Source: Selenomonadaceae bacterium (GTDB lineage Bacteria; Bacillota; Negativicutes; Selenomonadales; Selenomonadaceae). Taken from it: 6,132 nt of DNA. Within the stretch, counting starts at the first letter, position 1, and the number at the start of each line of letters is the position of its first letter. The stretch is taken from positions 1 through 6,132 of the forward strand of contig JAFSUE010000313.1 of assembly GCA_017445435.1 (NCBI GenBank). Reading direction: 5' to 3'. The position numbers and the translations under genes are program-made. Under the pieces are notes generated by a model that was not told where the DNA came from, searched no databases, and worked only from the letters and a program-made list of their open reading frames with translations. This document shows, in pieces, positions 1 to 5,567 of the stretch.

Positions 1-21
1 AATTCTAAATTCTTAATTCAA
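1..21. repeat. Heptamer tandem array, AATTCTA type
   Basis: Three units in register (AATTCTA, AATTCTT, AATTCAA), cut by the window edge. It lies just upstream of the sulfatase ribosome binding site. The 21 bases are identical, in the same orientation, to 4189-4209. Confidence 0.75.
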
Positions 22-34
22 AAAAGCCTATTCT

Positions 35-42
35 GAAGGGAG
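35..42 (+). promoter_or_regulatory. Ribosome binding site deciding a TTG start
   Basis: GAAGGGAG lies 11 bases before the TTG at 54 and is the only good Shine-Dalgarno match near the 5' end of the sulfatase gene. It supports the TTG start over the internal Met codons, which lie inside the first membrane segment. Confidence 0.65.
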
Positions 43-53
43 CAATAAAGCGA

Positions 54-2033
54 TTGAGATTTCTAAAAAGATTTTTTGCAGGCTTGCAACGTGACTTCAG
101 AATATTTGTTTTCATATTGTTGCTACTGGAAATTTACCGCGCATTGTTCATCTTCATGATGTCCGATTACATAAGCGCAGGTACTGACAGTTCGCAAATT
201 TGGCTGGCACAATTAGCTGGAATACGTTTAAGCTTAAAAACGGCTGGCGTAGTTACGCTAATATCGTTTGTCTTCGTCACGCTGATAGGCTTAACGTCAC
301 GACTACGACTAGCCATTGGAATTATAGCCTCATTAATTTTTTCCATACTGTTTATGGCGCGTTTTCCGTACTACCGAGAATTCAACGCCACTTTCGGTAT
401 GGATTTAGTTATGGGATTTCACGACGATATAATTTCAATAATCATAACGCTGATTCAAGAATACGGCGTCATTTGGCGGTTACCCGTCGCATTCTTTTTA
501 ACGATCGTCTGCATTTTCTTTTTAAGCCGTTTTTTACTGATAAAAACTATACCGTTGCCGAACCTTGAAACGCTTACTAAAAAAATTTTGTTCGTGACAT
601 GGACAGTTATTTGTATCGCGTTATTTTTCGTCTTTTCAAGATTCGGCGGCAGTTTAAGCTACGAAAGCGGCTTGAATTGGGAAAATTCCGGCTTAACGTC
701 CGACGCCTTTTTAAATGAATGTATCTTAGACGACGGGCAGGCATTGTACCGCGCCTATTCAATTTCGCGTGATATGGAAGTTAGAGAAATTGCTGGCGTC
801 GAACCTGACAAGATTAGAGAATACGCAAACTTTATTTCCCAACATAAAAATATCAATGCGCAGAGCCTTGAACCGTACCTTGAGCGAACGGCTGGCGGTG
901 AACGCATTGAACGACCTAAACATATTTTCATTATCATGGGTGAAACGTGGATGCAATGGCCCATGCTTGGCAAGTACGCACCTTTGCACGTGGCGGACGG
1001 CATTAAATCAATTATCGCTGAACCGAACGCGTACTACAGCAGAAATTTTATGCCGACTGGCAATTTCACTTCAATTTCTTTAGAAGGAATTGTCACGGGA
1101 ATGCCTGACGTAAATATAAATATAAATTATCAGCCGCGTACTTACGAAGAAATTTACATTCCCGCAATGGCGCCGCCGCTTAAAGAGTTGGGCTACCGCG
1201 TCGATTTTTGGTACGGTGGAGCGCCAAGTTGGGATAATCTTGCTAAAATGGCATTAGCTCAAGGCTTTGATAATTTTTACGGCTACCCTGACTTGAACGC
1301 GCCTAAACAGACGACGTGGGGAGTTAAAGACGGTGATTTATTTGACGCGATTGAACGCCATTTGCCTGACGAACCGCCGACAGTTCATCTGATAATGACG
1401 ACGACTAATCATCCGCCGTACAATTTAGATTTAGCGGAGGAAGGCTTTGACTTTGCGGCGACGCTTGCTGAAATTCAAAAGTTGCCTAACGTCGACAATC
1501 CGCGACAACTTACCGTAGAGTTGGGGCATTATTGGTATATGGATAAAGTCACGACGAAATTTATTCGTTCCGTCATTGAAAAATATCCCGACAGTTTATT
1601 CATTGTGACTGGCGATCATGCACACAGAGTTGATCCAAGTAGCCGCCCGACGATTTTTGAACATGAAAGCGTACCGTTTGTAATGTACGGCGCTGGCATT
1701 ACGAAAAATATTTTGCCGCGTGACGCCGTTGGTGGGCATATGTCGATTGTGCCGACGATTATTGAATTGATTGCGCCGCGTGGTTTCATCTACTATTCGA
1801 TTATGCCGAGTATGTTTGACAGTTTAGGCGCCGCGTTCAATATTGATTCGTACATTACGCAAAATACTGCTGGGCGCGTTGATTCTGACGTTTGGGAAAT
1901 TTTGCCGCAAGTTGCATCTGGCAGTTTGACGCAGGTTAATTTGTCTGACGAAAGAAAACACGCTATGGATGTTGTCCGCGCAATTCGTACTGTTGGCTGG
2001 TGGCTACTGACGAAAGGAGCAAGCATTTCTTAA
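54..2033 (+). CDS. LTA synthase-family membrane sulfatase (phosphoglycerol transferase type)
   Basis: Membrane-anchored enzyme of the LtaS/OpgB alkaline-phosphatase superfamily, 659 aa. These proteins move glycerol phosphate (or a similar phospho-alcohol) from a lipid donor to an envelope glycan or lipid, outside the cytoplasmic membrane. About five hydrophobic segments lie at residues 15-36, 62-80, 85-103, 143-164 and 178-197, followed by an extracytoplasmic catalytic domain (about 288-590). Visible active-site candidates by family comparison: metal ligand E297 in IIMGETW; nucleophile T339 in PTGNFTS; H453 in TTTNHPPY; D521-H522 in VTGDHAH; also a FWYGGAPSWDN block (385-395). Length matches the family (about 600-660). 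Start is TTG at 54, preceded by GAAGGGAG at 35-42; the next Met codons (35-36) would remove the first membrane segment. The stop codon lies in a heptamer repeat array. The exact donor and acceptor are unknown; a phosphoethanolamine transferase is less likely. Family call firm, substrate not. Confidence 0.86.
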   Translation: MRFLKRFFAGLQRDFRIFVFILLLLEIYRALFIFMMSDYISAGTDSSQIWLAQLAGIRLSLKTAGVVTLISFVFVTLIGLTSRLRLAIGIIASLIFSILFMARFPYYREFNATFGMDLVMGFHDDIISIIITLIQEYGVIWRLPVAFFLTIVCIFFLSRFLLIKTIPLPNLETLTKKILFVTWTVICIALFFVFSRFGGSLSYESGLNWENSGLTSDAFLNECILDDGQALYRAYSISRDMEVREIAGVEPDKIREYANFISQHKNINAQSLEPYLERTAGGERIERPKHIFIIMGETWMQWPMLGKYAPLHVADGIKSIIAEPNAYYSRNFMPTGNFTSISLEGIVTGMPDVNININYQPRTYEEIYIPAMAPPLKELGYRVDFWYGGAPSWDNLAKMALAQGFDNFYGYPDLNAPKQTTWGVKDGDLFDAIERHLPDEPPTVHLIMTTTNHPPYNLDLAEEGFDFAATLAEIQKLPNVDNPRQLTVELGHYWYMDKVTTKFIRSVIEKYPDSLFIVTGDHAHRVDPSSRPTIFEHESVPFVMYGAGITKNILPRDAVGGHMSIVPTIIELIAPRGFIYYSIMPSMFDSLGAAFNIDSYITQNTAGRVDSDVWEILPQVASGSLTQVNLSDERKHAMDVVRAIRTVGWWLLTKGASIS

Positions 2034-2064
2034 TGCGTAATGAGGAATGCGTAATGCGTAATGT
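2030..2064. repeat. Heptamer tandem array, GTAATGC type
   Basis: Five 7-bp units in register: TTAATGC, GTAATGA, GGAATGC, GTAATGC, GTAATGT. The sulfatase stop codon TAA (2031-2033) lies inside the first unit, so the array begins in the coding sequence's last codons. It sits in the convergent space between the sulfatase and dus genes. The same unit in reverse complement (CATTACG) forms the array at 6100-6127. Confidence 0.85.
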
Positions 2065-2096
2065 AAATTTTTTGTGCCAAAAGAAAATGGTTTATA
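2065..2096 (+). repeat. Composite motif copy 1 (AAATTT / GTGCCAAAAGAAAA / GTTTATA)
   Basis: Directly after the GTAATGC array, AAATTTTTT is followed by GTGCCAAAAGAAAA (2074-2087) and TGGTTTATA. A second copy with one substitution in the 14-base core lies inverted at 5961-5989, also next to a heptamer array. It contains a small AT hairpin (TTTG, loop, CAAA) but no proper terminator structure. Confidence 0.55.
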
Positions 2097-3075
2097 TATC
2101 TTTAAAAATTTGTATAAATTCATCAACGCTAGCGGCACGATTAAATTTATTTCTAAGTTCAGCGCCGCCAGTTAAACCTTTCGTGTACCAAGCGGCATGA
2201 CTGCGCATTTCACGAATGGCAACTTGTTCGCCTTTCAACTCAATCAATTTGTCGAAGTGACGACGCATAATCTCCGCCCGCTCTGCTAAAGTCGGCGGGG
2301 CAATTTTTTTGCCCGTAAGAAAATAATTTAAAAGCCTACCGATTATAAACGGGTTACCCTGCGCGGCACGTCCAACCATTACGCCATCAGCTTTTGTCAC
2401 GTTCAAAATTTTATCCAGCGATTCAAAATCTTTCACGTCGCCATTTGCAATTACAGGAATTTTTACAGCGGCTTTAACTTTTGCAATTTCTTCCCAATTC
2501 GCCGCGCCTGAATAAAATTGTTGGCGCGTCCGACCGTGAACCGCGATAAAGTCAACGCCGCAACTTTCAAGCACCTTCGCAACTTCGACGGCGTTTAAAT
2601 TTTCTTCGTCGAATCCCAACCGAATTTTCGCGCTAATCGGAAGTGACGTTGCCTTTCTAATCGCTGAAAAAATTTCGCCAATAAGTTTAGGATTTTTCAT
2701 CAGCGCTGAACCTTCGCCGTTTTTAACAATCTTCGGCGCAGGACAACCTAAGTTGAAGTCGATAACTGCCGCCGTCCCTAAATCTTCAATAAACTTTGCC
2801 GCCTCCGCGCAGATTGTAGGATTTGAACCGAAAATTTGAATTGCGATTGGGCGTTCACTTTCCAGCGTCTGCAACATCGCTAAAGTTTTTTCATTGCGAT
2901 AGTGAATGCCGTTGCAACTTACCATTTCGGCGAACATTAAATTAGGGCGTAGAGCGTAGGCAGTAGAAAGTAGATTTTTTGTAAGTTCGCGGACGATTGA
3001 GCGAAACGCTGAATCAGTGACGCCAGCCATTGGCGCTAAAAATATCGGCGCTGAAAAAATTTCGTTTACTGTCAC
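2092..3075 (-). CDS. dus: tRNA-dihydrouridine synthase (DusB-like)
   Basis: FMN-dependent enzyme that reduces uridines in the tRNA D-loop region to dihydrouridine using NADPH; cytosolic. 327 aa, complete TIM barrel plus C-terminal helical tRNA-binding domain (about 255-327). Family motifs in order: APMAGVTD (14-21), AEMVSCNG (49-56), NLGCPAPK with catalytic Cys111 (108-115), GSALMKNP (122-129), AKIRLGF (149-155), VHGRTRQQFYSG (179-190), PVIANGDV (207-214), and the FMN phosphate site VGRAAQGNP (234-242). Start is GTG at 3073-3075, with AAAAGGTG five bases upstream; no earlier codon is better. Oddity: residues about 32-44 (TKNLLSTAYALRP) sit where DusB proteins have only one or two residues (E. 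coli-type EMGAGL), and this extra stretch is encoded by a 7-bp tandem repeat. Convergent with the sulfatase gene and divergent from the HPt gene, so probably its own transcription unit. The DusB assignment within the Dus family is by similarity of motifs; the family is certain. Confidence 0.95.
   Translation of the reverse strand: MTVNEIFSAPIFLAPMAGVTDSAFRSIVRELTKNLLSTAYALRPNLMFAEMVSCNGIHYRNEKTLAMLQTLESERPIAIQIFGSNPTICAEAAKFIEDLGTAAVIDFNLGCPAPKIVKNGEGSALMKNPKLIGEIFSAIRKATSLPISAKIRLGFDEENLNAVEVAKVLESCGVDFIAVHGRTRQQFYSGAANWEEIAKVKAAVKIPVIANGDVKDFESLDKILNVTKADGVMVGRAAQGNPFIIGRLLNYFLTGKKIAPPTLAERAEIMRRHFDKLIELKGEQVAIREMRSHAAWYTKGLTGGAELRNKFNRAASVDEFIQIFKDI
2939..2973. repeat. Heptamer tandem array inside the dus coding sequence
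   Basis: Five 7-bp units in register on the + strand: AAATTAG, GGCGTAG, AGCGTAG, GCAGTAG, AAAGTAG (minus strand CTACTTT, CTACTGC and so on). This is the same style of repeat as the CTACTAA array at 3541-3568, but here it is translated as part of residues 32-44 of the Dus protein, the exact place where the protein is about 11 residues longer than typical DusB. It includes two CTA leucine codons. Confidence 0.75.
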
Positions 3076-3106
3076 AAAATCACCTTTTACTTTTCGGCAG
3101 GAATTT

Positions 3107-3134
3107 TTGATAATCGAAAGAATTATTCTAAGAT
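3107..3134 (+). promoter_or_regulatory. Candidate sigma-70-type promoter of the HPt gene
   Basis: TTGATA at 3107-3112 (-35, 5/6) and TAAGAT at 3129-3134 (-10, 4/6) are 16 bases apart. They would start transcription near 3141, about 30 bases before the ATG. The 95-bp space between the divergent dus and HPt genes must also hold the dus promoter, for which I see no clear match. Sequence match only. Confidence 0.4.
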
Positions 3135-3170
3135 ACAGTAGCTGGATTATTTTTTAAAGGAGAAAAATTT

Positions 3171-3509
3171 ATGCTTACACTTGAAAAACTTAATGAATTT
3201 GGAGTTGACACTAAGGAAGGGCTTACCCGTTGCATGAACAATCAGAAGTTTTATTTCCGTATGATTTCAATGGGATTGTCCAACGATAGCTTTGAAAAAC
3301 TTGGCAAGGCGCTTGAGGAAAATAATTTAGATGAAGCATTTGAGGCGGCGCACGCTTTGAAAGGTGTACTTGGAAATTTGGCATTGACACCGATTTATAC
3401 GCCACTTTCTGAAATGACTGAAATGCTCCGCGCAAAAAAAACCGCCGATTATACGGCGATGTATGAACCAATTATGGAAATGCGCAACCAACTTTTACAG
3501 ATGATTTAA
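3171..3509 (+). CDS. Free-standing HPt (histidine phosphotransfer) domain protein
   Basis: Small cytosolic phosphorelay carrier, 112 aa, one HPt domain forming a four-helix bundle. The phospho-accepting histidine is His61 in the motif AAHALKGVLGNLAL (59-72), the classic H-x-L-K-G signature followed by a conserved Gly-Asn-Leu. Such proteins accept phosphate from a hybrid kinase or response regulator receiver domain and pass it on. No kinase, receiver or output domain lies beside it, so its partners are elsewhere. The start ATG at 3171 has AAAGGAG at 3156-3162, eight bases upstream, and a plausible promoter further up. The gene diverges from dus and converges on terD, so it is probably monocistronic. 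The length is typical for orphan HPt proteins. The domain call is firm; the pathway is unknown. Confidence 0.88.
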   Translation: MLTLEKLNEFGVDTKEGLTRCMNNQKFYFRMISMGLSNDSFEKLGKALEENNLDEAFEAAHALKGVLGNLALTPIYTPLSEMTEMLRAKKTADYTAMYEPIMEMRNQLLQMI

Positions 3510-3512
3510 TTA

Positions 3513-3568
3513 TCTGGTAGATTGTAGCTTGTAAATTTCACTACTAACTACTAACTACTAACTAATTA
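3513..3568. repeat. Heptamer tandem array, CTACTAA type, between HPt and terD
   Basis: Eight 7-bp blocks in register: degenerate TCTGGTA, GATTGTA, GCTTGTA, AATTTCA, then three exact CTACTAA units and CTAATTA. The last unit contains the terD stop codon (TTA on the + strand, 3566-3568). The array fills almost the whole convergent spacer between the HPt and terD genes, where a terminator would be expected and none is seen. Confidence 0.85.
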
Positions 3569-4153
3569 AACGTTGACGCCAAAATTTCTGCCAAGCGCGG
3601 CAAGTCCGCCACTCCAGCCTGAACCGATAGCGTTAAACTTCCATTCGCCTTTGTTACGGTAAATTTCACCGACAACGACAGCGGTTTCAACGGAAAAATC
3701 TTCGCCCAAATCGTAGCGGATAAGTTCTTTACCCGTCGCATCATCAACTACGCGAATATAAGCGTCGCTGACTTGACCGAAAGTTTGTTTGCGTTCTTCC
3801 GCTTCATAAATCGTAACTGTAAAATCGATCTTGCTAACATAATCTGGAACAAGTGCAAGGTCGATTTTAATTTGCTCTTGATCGCCTTCGTCGTCGTCAC
3901 TGCCGCCAGTAAGTTCGTCGCCCATATGTTCAACGGAACCGCTTACGTGCTGAAGATTGTTATAGAAAACGAAGTCTTCATCAGATTTAACTTTGCCATT
4001 TTCCTGCAAAAGAAATGCCGCCGCGTCCAAGTCGAAGTCGTAGCCGCCGTCGTACTTATTCTCCTTCCAGCCAAGACCAACTAAAATTTTCGTCAAGCTG
4101 GGATTACCTTTTGTCAAGTCAACTTTCTGACCCTTTCTCAAACTGATAGCCAT
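3566..4153 (-). CDS. terD: TerD-family calcium-binding stress protein
   Basis: Cytosolic TerD-superfamily protein (tellurite-resistance/CABP1/general stress type), 195 aa, the usual length. The fold is a beta-sandwich that binds calcium between acidic loops; the molecular job is still debated, with roles in tellurite, oxidative and envelope stress. Motifs: start ISLRKGQKVDL (3-13), GLGWK (26-30), YDFDLDAAAFLL (38-49), SDEDFVFYNN (57-66), acidic loop GGSDDDEGDQEQIKIDL (83-99), TIYEAEERKQTFGQV (114-128), and the C-terminal hallmark ETAVVVGEIYRNKGEWKFNAIGSGWSGGLAAL (156-187). All the acidic calcium loops look intact. The start ATG at 4151-4153 has GGAGG (4163-4167), nine bases upstream. Last gene of a probable three-gene operon; it resembles the N-terminal domain of the gene upstream, so the two probably arose by duplication. 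Its stop codon lies in the last unit of a heptamer array. Confidence 0.95.
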   Translation of the reverse strand: MAISLRKGQKVDLTKGNPSLTKILVGLGWKENKYDGGYDFDLDAAAFLLQENGKVKSDEDFVFYNNLQHVSGSVEHMGDELTGGSDDDEGDQEQIKIDLALVPDYVSKIDFTVTIYEAEERKQTFGQVSDAYIRVVDDATGKELIRYDLGEDFSVETAVVVGEIYRNKGEWKFNAIGSGWSGGLAALGRNFGVNV

Positions 4154-4181
4154 TAAAAAATTCCTCCATTCAAAAATTTTT

Positions 4182-4209
4182 AATTCTAAATTCTAAATTC
4201 TTAATTCAA
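4182..4209. repeat. Heptamer tandem array, AATTCTA type, between terA-like and terD genes
   Basis: Four units in register: AATTCTA twice, AATTCTT, AATTCAA. It begins one base after the terA-like stop codon (4211-4213, minus strand) and ends before the terD ribosome binding site, so it would be transcribed inside the operon. The last 21 bases match 1-21 exactly. Confidence 0.85.
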
Positions 4210-4210
4210 G

Positions 4211-5500
4211 TCAATCTTTTCTGCCGACAGTCCAATTCAAGCCCCAATCAAAGGCATCGTCCATTTCCTTCGAGTCGCGGAAAAATTGCACAACTTTTTC
4301 AACGCTTAAAGCTCCGCCAACATTTTCTAAAAGTGCCACCGCGCAGGTATGAAGTTTTGAGCCGTAGTCATCCATTCGTACGATAAGTTGAGGACTGCCA
4401 GGACACGTGACAGTTACAACGCCGCGTGCCTCTTCCCAATTCGCCGCGCCTTCGTAAATGAACGTGTAAATCAAAACGCGCCGAATGTCTTTGACGTGTT
4501 GACCGTTAATCCGCATAGTTTCACCAGCGGCGTTATTGCCAGTTCGGTCGTCGCCGTCAAGTTCAATGTACGGTGGAAAGTACAAATTGCCAAAAAGATT
4601 GCCAAGCGCTTGTACTGCGCCAATTTCGCCGTCTTTCAATTCGTACAGGCAACAAAGGTCTAAGTCAATACCTTTACTGCCGAACAATGAATCGAAAAAT
4701 CCTCTAGGCTGTGAAGGTTGCTCCCAATTCAAATTGATGACAATGTCGCCAATTGGTGAATCGCCTTTCTTGATGAGGTTAACTTTCTGCCCCTTTTTCA
4801 ACTCAATTTTTTTAGGCGGCGTGGAAACATCTTTAGGCGTCGAAGTTTTTTTACGTGATGAACTTGACGACGTGGAACTTGTGGACGTTGAAGTTTTTCT
4901 GGAAGATTTAGTACGTTGAGTATCAATTTTTTTAGGCGGCTCAACTTTTTTAGGCGGCGGCTCAACTTTCGGCGGAGCAGTTATTTCGTCGCTAACTTCA
5001 ATTCCAAAATTTTGACAAAGCGCGGCAAGTCCACCTTTGAACCCTGAACCAGTCGCGTTGAGTTTCCAAGCGCCTTTGTAGCGATAAATTTCGCACAAAA
5101 CTATAGCTGTCTCCACCGTGAAAGTATCCAGCTTGAAGGTTGCCACTTCAACGCCGTTGTAATTGCAAATTTTTAAGTAAGAATTTTTCAGCTGACCGAA
5201 ATTTTGTTTGCGAACATTGGCGTCGTAAATCGTAGCAGTGACGGCAATTCTTTCGATACTGCGCGGAATTTTTTCTAAGTGAATGTGAATTGCGCCGTCG
5301 TCTTCAATGTACATAACTGAAGCGTCGGGAGCGTGTACCGTGTTGCCGTAGAAAACGAAGTCGTCATCACTTGCCGCCTTGGCATTCGCGCCGAGTAAAA
5401 ATGCGGACGTGTCAATATCCAACGCGCTGGCAGTTCGTTCAAAAGTCACGATAAGTTTATCATCATTCAGCGAAATTTTTTGACCCTTGCGAAGTTCCAT
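4211..5500 (-). CDS. terA: Two-domain TerD-TerA-like protein with Ser/Lys/Pro linker
   Basis: Cytosolic TerD-superfamily protein of the ter stress cluster, 429 aa from the ATG. Residue numbers count from that ATG. N-terminal TerD-like domain (1-169): LRKGQKISL (3-11), DIDTSAFLL (28-36), SDDDFVFYGN (44-53), TIYDANVRKQNFGQL (90-104), ETAIVLCEIYRYKGAWKLNATGSGFKGGLAAL (130-161). It lacks the GLGWK segment and has only a short IEDDG in place of the acidic calcium loop of terD, so it may not bind calcium normally. Linker (about 174-231): Pro/Lys repeats (PPKKVEPPKK) then a Ser/Thr/Lys-rich run, probably disordered. C-terminal TerA-like domain (232-429): IELKKGQKVNL, GIDLDLCCLYELKDG (277-291), ELDGDDRTG (313-321), YTFIYEGAANW (345-355). 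ATG at 5498-5500 is preferred because AGGTGA (5506-5511) is five bases upstream; an in-frame GTG at 5507-5509 overlaps that site and has no good site of its own. The gene symbol is by C-terminal domain only. Confidence 0.87.
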   Translation of the reverse strand: MELRKGQKISLNDDKLIVTFERTASALDIDTSAFLLGANAKAASDDDFVFYGNTVHAPDASVMYIEDDGAIHIHLEKIPRSIERIAVTATIYDANVRKQNFGQLKNSYLKICNYNGVEVATFKLDTFTVETAIVLCEIYRYKGAWKLNATGSGFKGGLAALCQNFGIEVSDEITAPPKVEPPPKKVEPPKKIDTQRTKSSRKTSTSTSSTSSSSSRKKTSTPKDVSTPPKKIELKKGQKVNLIKKGDSPIGDIVINLNWEQPSQPRGFFDSLFGSKGIDLDLCCLYELKDGEIGAVQALGNLFGNLYFPPYIELDGDDRTGNNAAGETMRINGQHVKDIRRVLIYTFIYEGAANWEEARGVVTVTCPGSPQLIVRMDDYGSKLHTCAVALLENVGGALSVEKVVQFFRDSKEMDDAFDWGLNWTVGRKD

Positions 5501-5505
5501 AAAGT

Positions 5506-5511
5506 TCACCT
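5506..5511 (-). promoter_or_regulatory. Ribosome binding site deciding the terA-like start
   Basis: AGGTGA on the minus strand ends five bases before the ATG at 5498-5500. It overlaps the upstream in-frame GTG (5507-5509), which would add only three residues (Met-Asn-Phe). The protein starting at the ATG begins MELRKGQK, in line with MAISLRKGQK of the neighbouring TerD. Confidence 0.6.
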
Positions 5512-5518
5512 GCCTACT

Positions 5519-5567
5519 TTAGGTGTTAGGTGTTAGCTTTTAGCTTTTAGGTTGTAAGTTTTAATCG
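5519..5567. repeat. Heptamer tandem array, TTAGGTG/TTAGCTT type, between membrane protein and terA-like genes
   Basis: Seven blocks in register: TTAGGTG twice, TTAGCTT twice, TTAGGTT, GTAAGTT, TTAATCG. The stop codon of the membrane protein gene (TTA on the + strand, 5561-5563) opens the last block. The other end stops just before the terA-like ribosome binding site, so the array is nearly the whole spacer. Confidence 0.8.

Noticed and set aside
2065..2090. Possible bidirectional terminator (TTTTTTG, short loop, CAAAAGA)
   Set aside because: The stem is almost all A-T with a wobble pair, has no GC core and no T run after it; the second copy of the motif keeps only four pairs.
2000..2200. A 66-codon open frame on the + strand running through the GTAATGC array (MRNEECVMRNV...)
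   Set aside because: It is a by-product of stop-free heptamers followed by the antisense of the dus 3' end; no conserved protein pattern, and the AAAGGAG at 2014-2020 is within the sulfatase gene and poorly spaced.
3513..3568. CRISPR array
   Set aside because: Units are 7 bp, contiguous and without spacers, so this is a simple tandem repeat.
3773..4084. A 103-codon frame on the + strand opposite terD
   Set aside because: Antisense shadow of a clearly recognisable TerD gene, with no ribosome binding site.
5507..5509. GTG start for the terA-like gene
   Set aside because: It overlaps the ribosome binding site of the ATG nine bases downstream and has no site of its own; the ATG start gives a normal TerD-type N-terminus.
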